A stretch of DNA of 13,505 bases from Propionibacteriaceae bacterium UBA6122 (GCA_002428365.1 DIVW01000021.1:1-13505); one strand, 5' to 3'. Positions 5,658 through 13,419 are shown, counted from the first letter of the stretch. Numbers and translations are program-made. Notes: a model not told the origin generated them from the sequence alone.

Positions 5658-5727
5658 CGGGGAAGCCCCTGAGGTGTGCCTGGCTTTCGTCCCCGAGGGA
5701 CAGCAGATAACTATTCAGTAACGCGCC

Positions 5728-5757
5728 TTGACCAATGAGAGCGCTTTCATCTTGAAT
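5728..5757 (+). promoter_or_regulatory. Predicted promoter of the beta-glucoside operon
   Basis: TTGACC at 5728-5733, an 18-bp spacer, and TTGAAT at 5752-5757 (four of six bases of TATAAT). The first LacI-type operator lies inside the spacer and the second just after the expected start site near 5764, as expected for a repressed promoter. On the minus strand a weak divergent promoter for the PspC/LiaF-like gene (TTGGTC at 5735-5730, then AT-rich TAGTTAT at 5712-5706) is possible but not convincing. Confidence 0.5.
5735..5750. promoter_or_regulatory. LacI-family operator O1
   Basis: ATGAGAGCGCTTTCAT is a 16-bp palindrome with one mismatched pair, centred on CG at 5742/5743. It has the AGCGCT core typical of LacI-family sites such as the CebR operator. 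It lies between the predicted -35 and -10 boxes and is the likely target of the LacI-family protein at 10464-11480. Confidence 0.75.
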
Positions 5758-5768
5758 GGTGCCAGCCG

Positions 5769-5784
5769 ATAAGAGCGCTCTCAT
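5769..5784. promoter_or_regulatory. LacI-family operator O2
   Basis: ATAAGAGCGCTCTCAT is a second 16-bp palindrome with one mismatched pair, centred at 5776/5777, exactly 34 bp from the centre of O1. It falls just downstream of the expected transcription start. Two copies at about three helical turns could allow two repressor dimers to bind on the same face. Confidence 0.75.
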
Positions 5785-5800
5785 GCTCGCGGTCAAGCAC

Positions 5801-5822
5801 TGGACGGCATGGCGGCCGTCCA
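5801..5822 (+). other. 5'-UTR hairpin before the binding-protein gene
   Basis: TGGACGGC (5801-5808) and GCCGTCCA (5815-5822) are perfect complements around a 6-nt loop. The hairpin ends four bases before the GAAGGAG ribosome-binding site (5827-5833). It may affect mRNA stability or translation of the first gene; no function is shown. Confidence 0.45.
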
Positions 5823-5839
5823 CGACGAAGGAGTCACAT

Positions 5840-7132
5840 ATGCGTTCACCTCTGATGCGTGGGGCTGCCGCTCTGGCTGGCCTGACGCTTCTGGTTACAG
5901 GCTGTTCGAGCAACGCCGCACCGTCGGCAAGCTCGCCAGCAAGCGACGAGAAGATCACCCTGACTGTCGCAACGTTCAATGAGTTTGGTTACGACGACCT
6001 GTTCGCGGAGTACACCAAGCTGCATCCAAACATCACCATCACTCCGAAGAAGGCGGCCACCTCCAACGAGGCCCGGGAGAACTACTTCAGCAAGCTGGCT
6101 GCTGGCTCGGGTCTGAGTGACATCGAAGCCATTGAGGTCGACTGGCTGCCCGACGTCATGCAGACCTCCGACAAGCTGATGGACCTCACCGGCGATGACG
6201 TCAAGGGCCGCTGGCTCGACTGGAAGGCCGGCGCCGCCACCACTGCCGACGGCAAGCTGGTCGGCTTCGGTACCGATATCGGCCCCGAGGGCGTCTGCTA
6301 CCGCTCCGATCTGTTCAAGAAGGCCGGACTGCCCACTGACCGTGCCGAGGTTGCCAAGCTGTTGGGCACCACCTGGGCGGACTACTTCAACGTAGGCAAG
6401 CAGTTCGTCGCCAAGTCCAATGGCGTCGCCTGGTTCGACTCTGCCGATGCGATCATGCAGGGCCAGATCAACCAGCTGCCCAACGCGTTCTCCTCCTCTG
6501 ACACCGAAGAGGTGCTGATCCCGATGGATCAGAACCAGCCGGTGAAGGACATGTACACCTCGATTCTGAAGGCTTCAGTGGACGACAAGCTGTCGGCCCA
6601 CCTGCAGCAGTGGCAGCCGGACTGGACCAGCGCGTTCCAGAAGGGCAAGTTCGCCACCATGCTGTGCCCGGGCTGGATGCTCGGCGTGATTGAGGGCAAT
6701 GCCAAGGGCGTCGAAGGCTGGGATATCGCCAACACCTTCCCCGGTGGCGGCGGCAACTGGGGTGGCTCCTACCTCACCGTCCCGGCACAGGGTGCTCACC
6801 AGCAGGCCGCTCGCGACCTGGCAGCCTGGCTCACCGCTCCCGATCAGCAGATCAAGGCTTTCAAGGCCAAGGGCACCTTCCCGAGCCAGGTTGAGGCGCT
6901 GAACAGCCCCGATCTGTTGGGCGTCACGAACAAGTTCTTCAACAACGCCCCGACTGGCCAGATTCTGGCCGACCGGGCCAAGGCAGTCACCGTGAATCCG
7001 TTCAAGGGCCCGCAGTACTTCGCCGTTCGGCAGGTGCTCTCCGATGCCATGAACCGGGTCGATGTCACCAAGAAGCAGACTGCTGAGGTCTCCTGGGCGC
7101 AAGCCGTGAAGGAGTTTGGCGCTCTCAGCTGA
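5840..7132 (+). CDS. Sugar ABC transporter substrate-binding lipoprotein, CebE-like, 430 aa
   Basis: Lipid-anchored extracellular solute-binding protein (family 1, CUT1 transporters) that captures an oligosaccharide for the permeases downstream. The start is ATG 5840, with GAAGGAG six bases upstream. A longer in-frame start at 5756 lies inside the promoter/operator region and is rejected. The N terminus is a lipoprotein signal: Arg residues, a hydrophobic stretch, then lipobox VTGC with C22, followed by a Ser/Ala-rich tether. The body shows features I associate with actinobacterial cellobiose-binding CebE proteins: ATFNEFGYDDLFAEYTKLHP, DIEAIEV, GFGTDIGPEGVCYRSDLFKK, AGLPTDRAEV and CPGWMLG. 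It is the first gene of the operon, whose GH1 beta-glucosidase supports a beta-linked glucoside as ligand. Cellobiose is the best guess; other beta-oligosaccharides are possible. Confidence 0.92.
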   Translation: MRSPLMRGAAALAGLTLLVTGCSSNAAPSASSPASDEKITLTVATFNEFGYDDLFAEYTKLHPNITITPKKAATSNEARENYFSKLAAGSGLSDIEAIEVDWLPDVMQTSDKLMDLTGDDVKGRWLDWKAGAATTADGKLVGFGTDIGPEGVCYRSDLFKKAGLPTDRAEVAKLLGTTWADYFNVGKQFVAKSNGVAWFDSADAIMQGQINQLPNAFSSSDTEEVLIPMDQNQPVKDMYTSILKASVDDKLSAHLQQWQPDWTSAFQKGKFATMLCPGWMLGVIEGNAKGVEGWDIANTFPGGGGNWGGSYLTVPAQGAHQQAARDLAAWLTAPDQQIKAFKAKGTFPSQVEALNSPDLLGVTNKFFNNAPTGQILADRAKAVTVNPFKGPQYFAVRQVLSDAMNRVDVTKKQTAEVSWAQAVKEFGALS

Positions 7133-7150
7133 CGGCTATCCATTAGGTCT

Positions 7151-7182
7151 CGTGGGCGGGGCGAGCGGAAGCCCCGCCCACG
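7151..7182 (+). terminator. Intercistronic stem-loop after the binding-protein gene
   Basis: CGTGGGCGGGGC (7151-7162) and GCCCCGCCCACG (7171-7182) form a perfect 12-bp stem with an 8-nt loop. No T-run follows, so it is more likely a partial terminator or an mRNA 3'-end stabiliser. Hairpins in this position, after the binding-protein gene and before the permease genes, are known to raise the amount of binding protein relative to permease. Confidence 0.55.
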
Positions 7183-7207
7183 GGTTCGACTTAGAAGGGA
7201 GGCCACG

Positions 7208-8143
7208 ATGTCGTGGCGCCAACGGTTCAGCCGATGGGACGTGAAAACCGCTCCCTATCTCTACATCGCCCCGTTTTTCCTGCTGTTCGCCCTGGTCGGG
7301 CTGTTCCCGCTGCTCTACACCGGCTGGGTGGCCCTCAACAAATGGAGCCTGATCACTGGCAACCAGGGTTTCATCGGTCTGGCGAACTTCCAGTACGTGC
7401 TCGCCCAGCCTCGCTTCTGGGACGCGGTCACCAACACGTTCAGCATTTTCCTGCTCTCCTCAGTGCCGCAGATCTTCCTGGCGTTGGGCATCGCCGCAGT
7501 GCTCAACGCGAACCTGCGGGCCAAGACCTTCTGGCGAATGGGCGTGTTGGTGCCCTATGTGGTGGCGCCCGTGGCCGTCTCCTTGGTGTTCGGCCAACTG
7601 TTCGCTGACGAATCTGGCGTCTTCAACGCCGTCCTCACCAGTGTTGGTCTGGACCCGATTGGTTGGCACTCCGATCGCTTCTGGTCGCACATCGCGATTG
7701 CCACGATGGTCAACTTCCGCTGGACCGGCTACAACACCTTGATCTTCCTCGCTGCGATGCAGGCCATTCCGCGCGACGTCACCGAAGCTGCGGTGGTCGA
7801 CGGGGCCAATCGCTGGCAGACCTTCTTCAACGTCACCGTCCCGATGCTCCGGCCAACGATCATCTTCGTGGTGATCACCTCAACGATCGGTGGCCTGCAA
7901 ATCTTCGATGAGCCTCGGCTGTTCGACAACTTCAGCCTCGGTGGGCCGGACCGTGAGTGGATGACAGTGACGATGTATCTCTATGAGCTGGGGTGGAACT
8001 CCCAGCGCAATCTCGGCCGCTCAGCTGCGGTCGCCTGGTTGCTGTTCGTGATCATCGTGGTGTTCGCCCTAATCAACTACGTGATCACCCGTCGCATCGC
8101 CGACAGCGATCATCGCCCGAACAGAAAGGCGCTGGTCAAATGA
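7208..8143 (+). CDS. Sugar ABC transporter permease, MalF/CebF type, 311 aa
   Basis: One of two membrane-channel subunits of a CUT1 sugar importer. Six membrane helices are visible (about 18-42, 74-98, 112-132, 159-184, 213-233 and 271-294). The cytoplasmic EAA loop that docks on the ATPase reads EAAVVDGANRWQTFFNVTVP (193-212). The ATG at 7208 is preceded by AAGGGAGG (7195-7202). It lies 75 bp after the binding-protein gene, across a strong stem-loop. Its TGA overlaps the next permease start as ATGA (8140-8143), implying translational coupling. Length and topology are normal for the family. Confidence 0.93.
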   Translation: MSWRQRFSRWDVKTAPYLYIAPFFLLFALVGLFPLLYTGWVALNKWSLITGNQGFIGLANFQYVLAQPRFWDAVTNTFSIFLLSSVPQIFLALGIAAVLNANLRAKTFWRMGVLVPYVVAPVAVSLVFGQLFADESGVFNAVLTSVGLDPIGWHSDRFWSHIAIATMVNFRWTGYNTLIFLAAMQAIPRDVTEAAVVDGANRWQTFFNVTVPMLRPTIIFVVITSTIGGLQIFDEPRLFDNFSLGGPDREWMTVTMYLYELGWNSQRNLGRSAAVAWLLFVIIVVFALINYVITRRIADSDHRPNRKALVK

Positions 8144-9048
8144 CTTCAGTGGCAACCGCCCACCAACTGGCCGGACGTGGCGCTGGCCGCGCAGCCGCTC
8201 GACGCCGGCAGCGGATGGAAGGGGGCACGCGCCGTCCGGGCTGGGTCACCTACACCCTGCTCGCCGTGGTGGTATTGATCTCGGTCACCCCGCTCTACTA
8301 CGCCTTCCTGCTTTCCACCTCGACTGCTGGCGACATCGCCCGCAACCCAGTGCCATCGCCGATTCCGCAGGAGCACTTCTTCGAGAACGTCGCCCGGGTG
8401 CTCAACTCCGGGATCGGCTTCTGGACGGCGCTGGGCAATAGCGTCATCGTGAGCGTGGCCACCGCGGTTTCGGTGGTGTTCTTCTCCACGCTGGCCGGCT
8501 ACTCGTTCGCCAAACTGCGCTTCCGCGGCCGCAACTGGATGCTGGCGTTCGTGATCGGCACGATGGCGGTACCCACTCAGCTCGGCGTCATTCCGTTGAT
8601 CATCGTGATGTCGAATCTTGGCTGGACCGGCAAGCTGATTGCCGTGATCGTGCCGGCCATGGTCACCGCTTTCGGGGTGTTCTGGATGACCCAGTACCTC
8701 TCGGAGGCCCTGCCCTACGAGCTCATCGAGGCGGCCCGGGTCGATGGCTGTTCGATGATCCGGACCTTCTGGCATGTGGCGCTGCCGGCCGCGCGGCCAG
8801 CGGCGGCGATGCTGGCGCTGTTCACCTTCGTGGGCAGCTGGACGAACTTCTTCTGGCCATTCATCGTGCTCGGCTCCTCGAACCCGACGCTGCCAGTTGC
8901 CCTGCAATTGCTGCAGTCCTCCCACTTCAAAGACATGTCGTTGATCATGGCCGGGGTCGTGCTAGCCACGCTGCCGCTGCTGGCCCTGTTCGCCTTCGCC
9001 GGACGCCACCTGGTGTCGGGCATTATGCAAGGAGCTGTCAAAGGATGA
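8140..9048 (+). CDS. Sugar ABC transporter permease, MalG/CebG type, 302 aa
   Basis: Second channel subunit of the CUT1 importer. The start is ATG 8140, which overlaps the previous stop as ATGA. A longer in-frame reading from 7993 lies wholly inside the preceding permease gene and is rejected. An Arg-rich cytoplasmic N terminus (about 12-32) is followed by six helices (about 36-58, 99-120, 133-152, 162-184, 215-235 and 264-288). The EAA loop reads EAARVDGCSMIRTFWHVALP (196-215). The MalG-type SFAKLRFRG segment after the second helix is present (122-130). The stop again overlaps the next start (9045-9048, ATGA). Confidence 0.93.
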   Translation: MTSVATAHQLAGRGAGRAAARRRQRMEGGTRRPGWVTYTLLAVVVLISVTPLYYAFLLSTSTAGDIARNPVPSPIPQEHFFENVARVLNSGIGFWTALGNSVIVSVATAVSVVFFSTLAGYSFAKLRFRGRNWMLAFVIGTMAVPTQLGVIPLIIVMSNLGWTGKLIAVIVPAMVTAFGVFWMTQYLSEALPYELIEAARVDGCSMIRTFWHVALPAARPAAAMLALFTFVGSWTNFFWPFIVLGSSNPTLPVALQLLQSSHFKDMSLIMAGVVLATLPLLALFAFAGRHLVSGIMQGAVKG

Positions 9049-10448
9049 GCACCATTTCCTTCCCCGAGTCCTTTCGCTGGGGTACGGCCACCTCGGCCTA
9101 TCAGATCGAAGGGGCCGCGGCGATCGACGGCCGCACGCCCTCGATCTGGGACACCTTCTGCCAGGTTCCCGGCGCGATCGCCAACGGCGACGACGGTGGG
9201 ACGGCCGTAGATCACTATCACCGGTATCGCGAGGACATCGCCCAAATCAGCGAGCTTGGCCTGGACACCTACCGCTTTTCGGTGTCCTGGTCGCGGGTGC
9301 TACGAGCTGATGGCAGCGTGAATCCGTTGGGCATGGACTTCTACTCCCGGCTTACCGATGAGCTTCTCGGCGCTGGCATCGAGCCGTGGCTGACCCTTTA
9401 CCACTGGGACCTGCCGGAGTTCCTGCCGGGCGGCTGGCTGAACCGCGATACGGCCAACAAGTTCGCCGACTACGCCGTGGCCATGCAAAAGGTGCTCGGC
9501 GATCGGGTGCGGATCTGGACCACGCTCAACGAACCGTGGTGTGCGTCCTTCCTCAGCTACGGGGCTGGCGAGCATGCCCCCGGGCACACTGATCCAACCG
9601 AAGCGGTGCGCTCGGCGCATCACCTGATGCTTGCCCACGGACTGGCGACTCAGGCGTTGCGCGCAGCCGACTCCGACGCGCAACTTGGCATTACGTTGAA
9701 CTTCACCCCGGTCAGCCCAGCCGACCCAACCTCGGCTGCGGACGTGGACCTGGCTCGGCGAATCGATGGCACGGCCAATCGGTTCTTCCTGGACGCGATC
9801 TTTACCGGCGCCTATCCCGCCGACGTCATCGCCGACCTGGGGTCGTGGTGGGAGCCGGGACTGGTCCACGACGGTGACCTGGCCGCGATCGCGGCCCCGA
9901 TTGATCTGCTTGGCGTCAACTACTACACCACCGATGTGGTGCGGGCGCCCGGCCCGGACGAGGTGGCTGCCCCGAAGGTGGTTCGCGGACGTCAGCTGGC
10001 CAGCCCCCACATCACCGCTCCCGAAGCGCGGGCGCTGCCTCGCGACCTGCCGGTGACAGCGATGGGCTGGCCGGTTGATCCAGCCGGGCTGCATGGGCTG
10101 CTGACCTGGCTGCACCGCGACTACACCGGCCCCGCCGGGGTCGGGTTGGTGATCACCGAGAACGGTGCCGCCTATGGCGATGAGGTGCTTGATGCGGACG
10201 GTCAGATCCAGGATTCCGATCGCATCGAATACTTGCGGGGCCATATTGCGGCCTGCGGGCAGGCGATCGCCGAGGGGGTAGATCTGCGCGGCTATCTGGT
10301 GTGGTCCTTGGTCGACAACTTCGAGTGGGCGCACGGTTATCAGCAGCGCTTCGGTATTCTCGCTGTGGACTCCGAACTTCGCCGACTGCCCAAGGCCAGC
10401 GCCCGCTGGTTCAAGGAGTTGGTGCGAGCCGGAGTGCTACAGCTTTGA
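9045..10448 (+). CDS. GH1 family beta-glucosidase, cytoplasmic, 467 aa
   Basis: Retaining beta-glucosidase of glycoside hydrolase family 1. It should release glucose from imported beta-glucosides such as cellobiose. The N-terminal GH1 signature FRWGTATSAYQIEGA is at about residues 10-24. The acid/base Glu is E163 in TLNEP, and the nucleophile Glu is E372 in ITENG. The conserved VNYYT (291-295) and the C-terminal VWSLVDNFEWAHGY glycone-site block are present. Length is typical. There is no signal peptide, so it acts in the cytoplasm after transport. The ATG at 9045 overlaps the permease stop as ATGA, with AAGGA just upstream. Gene order (binding protein, two permeases, beta-glucosidase) equals the Streptomyces cebEFG-bglC order. 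Confidence 0.96.
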   Translation: MSTISFPESFRWGTATSAYQIEGAAAIDGRTPSIWDTFCQVPGAIANGDDGGTAVDHYHRYREDIAQISELGLDTYRFSVSWSRVLRADGSVNPLGMDFYSRLTDELLGAGIEPWLTLYHWDLPEFLPGGWLNRDTANKFADYAVAMQKVLGDRVRIWTTLNEPWCASFLSYGAGEHAPGHTDPTEAVRSAHHLMLAHGLATQALRAADSDAQLGITLNFTPVSPADPTSAADVDLARRIDGTANRFFLDAIFTGAYPADVIADLGSWWEPGLVHDGDLAAIAAPIDLLGVNYYTTDVVRAPGPDEVAAPKVVRGRQLASPHITAPEARALPRDLPVTAMGWPVDPAGLHGLLTWLHRDYTGPAGVGLVITENGAAYGDEVLDADGQIQDSDRIEYLRGHIAACGQAIAEGVDLRGYLVWSLVDNFEWAHGYQQRFGILAVDSELRRLPKASARWFKELVRAGVLQL

Positions 10449-10463
10449 CAAGGGGGCGCCGGA

Positions 10464-11480
10464 GTGGTCAATGAGGTGATCGCGGAGCGCCAAGTGCCGA
10501 CCCTTGAGGATGTCGCGAAGCTGGCGAAGGTCTCTCGAGCCACGGTTTCCCGCGTGGTGAACGGCGCCACCCTGGTGGCCCCGGAGACGGTTACCCAGGT
10601 GCAAGCGGCGATTTCCGAACTTGGCTACCGTCCCAACCGGGCGGCCCGAGCGCTAGTCACCCGACGTACCGGTGTGGTGGCGGTGATGGTGCCCGAAGCA
10701 GATGACCGGGTGTTCTCCGATCCGTTCTTCCCACAGGCCTACCACGGCGCCCTGCAAGGCTTCAGCGATTCCGACGTGCAAGTGCTGCTCGCTATCGCTG
10801 GGCCTGGACACCCGGCCGAGCGGATGTTGCGCTACCTCGATTCCGGGCATGTCGATGGTGCGATCGTGGTCTCCCATCACGGGCCAGCCCTGGCCAGGGC
10901 ATTGGCTGAGTTGAGTACCCCGGTGGTCTTTGTCGGCGACCCGGAGACCCCAGGCCTGCCCTACGTCGACATCGACCAGGAGGCTGCCTCTCGCCAGGCT
11001 ACCCAGTTCTTGATTGACGGCGGGTGTAAGCGGATCGCCACCATCACCGGCCCGTTGGATATGGCCGCCGGGACCAACCGCCTGGCTGGCTTCCGGTCCG
11101 CACTGGCAGCGGCCGGTTTGAGTCCGGCAGGGGTCGAGCACGGCGACTTCACCATGGCCGGCGGACGGGACGCCGCCGCGCGGCTGCTTGCTGCGGGCGA
11201 GAAGTTCGACGGGCTGTTCGTGGCTAATGACCTGATGGCGGCTGGCGCAATGCACGTGTTAACCGAGGCCGGTCTGCAAGTTCCCGAAGACATCCGCGTG
11301 GTCGGCTTCGATAACTCCGAGGTGGCCACGCAGACGACACCGACCCTGACCACCATGACCAACCCGGCCTCTGAGCTGTGCCGCGAAGCCACCAAGCTGT
11401 TGATCGAGCTGCTGGCTGGCGGTCGACCAGCTTCGCCGGTGATCCTGGCCAGCCACTTGATCAGGCGTGATTCGGCATGA
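10464..11480 (+). CDS. LacI-family transcriptional repressor, CebR-like, 338 aa
   Basis: DNA-binding regulator that most likely represses the operon it ends. The N-terminal helix-turn-helix (about 12-34) reads PTLEDVAKLAKVSRATVSRV. The hinge helix is PNRAARAL (57-64), with the minor-groove Leu at the usual place. The rest is a periplasmic-binding-protein-like effector domain (about 68-330) with the typical FDGLFVANDLMAAGAM and IRVVGFDNSE segments and a C-terminal HLIRRDSA. The start is GTG 10464, seven bases after AAGGGGG (10450-10456); GTG 10476 is a weaker alternative. The two AGCGCT palindromes at 5735-5784 are its likely targets, which would make it autoregulated as a distal gene of its own operon. 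Its TGA overlaps the sensor-kinase ATG (11477-11480), an unusual link between unrelated functions. Confidence 0.93.
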   Translation: MVNEVIAERQVPTLEDVAKLAKVSRATVSRVVNGATLVAPETVTQVQAAISELGYRPNRAARALVTRRTGVVAVMVPEADDRVFSDPFFPQAYHGALQGFSDSDVQVLLAIAGPGHPAERMLRYLDSGHVDGAIVVSHHGPALARALAELSTPVVFVGDPETPGLPYVDIDQEAASRQATQFLIDGGCKRIATITGPLDMAAGTNRLAGFRSALAAAGLSPAGVEHGDFTMAGGRDAAARLLAAGEKFDGLFVANDLMAAGAMHVLTEAGLQVPEDIRVVGFDNSEVATQTTPTLTTMTNPASELCREATKLLIELLAGGRPASPVILASHLIRRDSA

Positions 11481-12721
11481 CCGAAGTGGTCAGCGAGCAG
11501 CCCCCTACCCGTCCGCTGAGCTCGGCTTGGGTGGGCGGGGTGTGCGCTGGTCTGGCCGATCAACTTGGTTGGCAGCCGCTGGTGGTGCGGGTGATCTTCG
11601 TGATTCTGGGCGCGCTCGGCCTGGTCGGGGTGCTGATCTACCTGGCGCTGTGGCTGGTGATGCCTGGGCAGCGAGAGCGCCGCGACGCCCCTGGCCTGGA
11701 ATCCCACGCCCGAACCGGCCTGCGTCCACGATCCGATGGAAAACTGAGTCCGGTAGATCTGGGCGTGGCGGTGGCTCTGGCCTTGGTCGGGGTTGGGCTG
11801 CTTTGGCTGGTTCAGATCAGCGGCTGGGGGATGCGGCAGGACAACCTCGCGGCCGGGCTCCTTGGGGCCAGCGGGCTGGGGCTGATCTGGTGGCAGGCCG
11901 ATCGGGTCTCCACCAAGGACGTGCGCAGCGGAACCGGTTGGCGCCGCCTGGTAGCTCCACTGATTGCACATTGGACTTCGTTGGTCGCGATCCTGGCCGG
12001 CCTGGTGGCCCTGGCCGCCGCGGAGGCGGTGCTGCTGCTCAACCAGCCGGGACTTAGCGAACTCGGTCGGCTGCTGCTGGTGCTCGGCTTGTCGGCGGCT
12101 GGTCTGGCCTTGGCCAGCCTGCCGTGGATACTGCGGGTGCGCCGCACGCTGGCTCAGGCCCGCCAGGACGCCCTGCTCGCCGACGCCCGGGCCGATATGG
12201 CCGCCCACTTGCACGACTCGGTGCTGCAGACGCTGGCGCTGATCCAACGCCAGGCGTCCGATCCGAAGAAGGTGACCGCTTTGGCTCGCCGCCAGGAGCG
12301 GGAGCTACGGCAATGGCTTTATGGCGAGGCGCCCGCCTCTGGCAGCCTGGTGGAAGCGCTCACCGAGGAGATGCTGGACGTCGAAGGCGCCCATGGCGTT
12401 GACGTCGAGTTGGTCAGCGTCGGTGACACCGAGCTCACCCCAGAGCTGACCGCGGTCGTGCGGGCCGCGCGCGAGGCCATGGTGAATGCCGCTAAGCACT
12501 CTGGTTGCGATCGGATCGACTTGTACACCGAGACCGATGAGGATCTGGTTAGCGTTTTCATTCGCGACCGCGGCGTCGGTTTCGATCTGGCCGAGGTCGA
12601 GGAAGACCGGATGGGCGTGCGCGGTTCGATCACTGAGCGGGTCAAAAGGGCCGGTGGCCGGGCGATAATCAAGACCGCACCTGGAGAGGGCACTGAAGTG
12701 AGACTGGAGTTGCCGCGATGA
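11477..12721 (+). CDS. PspC-domain sensor histidine kinase (NarL-type two-component partner), 414 aa
   Basis: Membrane sensor kinase. The N-terminal PspC domain spans about residues 14-64 (WVGGVCAGLADQLGWQ, then a TM segment ending in LWLVMP). Further helices lie near 93-114, 124-140, 165-187 and 197-219. The HisKA_3 box has phosphoacceptor H246 in AAHLHDSVLQTLALI. The HATPase domain follows, with the N-box Asn N337 in REAMVNAAKHSG, DRGVGFD (364-370) and a C-terminal GEGTEVRLELP. Kinases of this build sense envelope stress and are usually held off by a LiaF- or EsrI-type membrane protein. The 4458-5657 product is the natural candidate. The ATG overlaps the lacI stop, and the gene's own stop overlaps the regulator start (12718-12721). 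Confidence 0.92.
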   Translation: MTEVVSEQPPTRPLSSAWVGGVCAGLADQLGWQPLVVRVIFVILGALGLVGVLIYLALWLVMPGQRERRDAPGLESHARTGLRPRSDGKLSPVDLGVAVALALVGVGLLWLVQISGWGMRQDNLAAGLLGASGLGLIWWQADRVSTKDVRSGTGWRRLVAPLIAHWTSLVAILAGLVALAAAEAVLLLNQPGLSELGRLLLVLGLSAAGLALASLPWILRVRRTLAQARQDALLADARADMAAHLHDSVLQTLALIQRQASDPKKVTALARRQERELRQWLYGEAPASGSLVEALTEEMLDVEGAHGVDVELVSVGDTELTPELTAVVRAAREAMVNAAKHSGCDRIDLYTETDEDLVSVFIRDRGVGFDLAEVEEDRMGVRGSITERVKRAGGRAIIKTAPGEGTEVRLELPR

Positions 12722-13377
12722 CTGAAAATCAGAGCCAGGCCGCTTGGCGGGTCGTGGTGGTCGATGACCACGCGATGTTCCGCAGCGGCGTGAAGCACGA
12801 CATCGGCGCCCGCGTTCAACTTGTTGGCGAAGGCGAGGACGTCCCGACGGCGGTGGCGGCCATCCTTGCTGGCGTCCCAGACGTGGTGCTGTTGGACGTC
12901 CATCTGCCCGGCGGCGGCGGTGCCGAAGTGATCAAGCAGGCCACCGCGGTCGAACCGGGAGTGAAGTTCCTGGCGCTATCGGTCTCGGATGCCGCTGAAG
13001 ACGTAATCGGGATCATTCGGGCTGGGGCTAGGGGATATGTGACCAAGTCGATTTCGGCCGATGAGTTGGTCGAGGCGATCGGACGGGTGGCCGAAGGCGA
13101 TGCGGTGTTCTCCCCGCGGCTGGCCGGTTTTGTGTTGGACGCGTTCTCCGGCGCTATCGATGTGGCCAGCATCGATGAGGATCTCGATCGGCTCAGCCAG
13201 CGTGAGCGCGAAGTGCTGCGGCTGATCGCTCGCGGCTACGCCTACAAGGAGATTGCCCGGGAGCTGTTCATCTCGATCAAGACCGTCGAGACCCACGTCT
13301 CCAGCGTGCTGCGCAAGTTGCAGTTGTCGAACCGGCATCAGCTGACCCGCTGGGCCACCGATCGCAAACTGGTCTAA
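12718..13377 (+). CDS. LuxR/NarL-family response regulator, 219 aa
   Basis: Cytoplasmic response regulator and partner of the upstream kinase. The receiver domain (about 11-125) has the acidic pair D16/D17 in VVVDDH, phosphoacceptor D60 in VVLLDVHLP, S88 in LALSVSD and K110 in GYVTKS. A linker follows, then a LuxR-type helix-turn-helix (about 154-215) with LSQREREVLRLIARGYAYKEIA and KTVETHVSSVLRKL. All key residues are present and the length is standard. It is coupled to the kinase by an ATGA overlap. Likely targets include the PspC/LiaF-like operon on the minus strand, by analogy with LiaR/EsrR-type systems; no binding site was identified by eye. Confidence 0.95.
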   Translation: MTENQSQAAWRVVVVDDHAMFRSGVKHDIGARVQLVGEGEDVPTAVAAILAGVPDVVLLDVHLPGGGGAEVIKQATAVEPGVKFLALSVSDAAEDVIGIIRAGARGYVTKSISADELVEAIGRVAEGDAVFSPRLAGFVLDAFSGAIDVASIDEDLDRLSQREREVLRLIARGYAYKEIARELFISIKTVETHVSSVLRKLQLSNRHQLTRWATDRKLV

Positions 13378-13387
13378 ACAGCACCAG

Positions 13388-13419
13388 CAGTTCCCTGAGG
13401 CGCACCATTTTCAGTTCCC
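13388..13419. repeat. 32-bp repeat unit, first copy
   Basis: Begins CAGTTCCCTGAGGCGCACC and ends TTTTCAGTTCCC. It matches the segment 13474-13505 in 30 of 32 positions, 86 bp further on. The element therefore seems to be a tandem repeat with an 86-bp period, continuing beyond the window. Confidence 0.75.

Noticed and set aside
5756..5839. 28-residue N-terminal extension of the binding protein from ATG 5756
   Set aside because: It would place coding sequence over operator O2 and the expected transcription start. The lipoprotein signal and ribosome-binding site fix the start at 5840.
9300..10334. 344-codon minus-strand ORF opposite the beta-glucosidase gene
   Set aside because: Shadow ORF; the plus-strand frame carries both GH1 catalytic motifs.
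10961..12247. 428-codon minus-strand ORF across lacI and the sensor-kinase gene
   Set aside because: Gln/Arg/His/Pro-rich composition with no domain, opposite two well-supported genes; it is a by-product of high GC.
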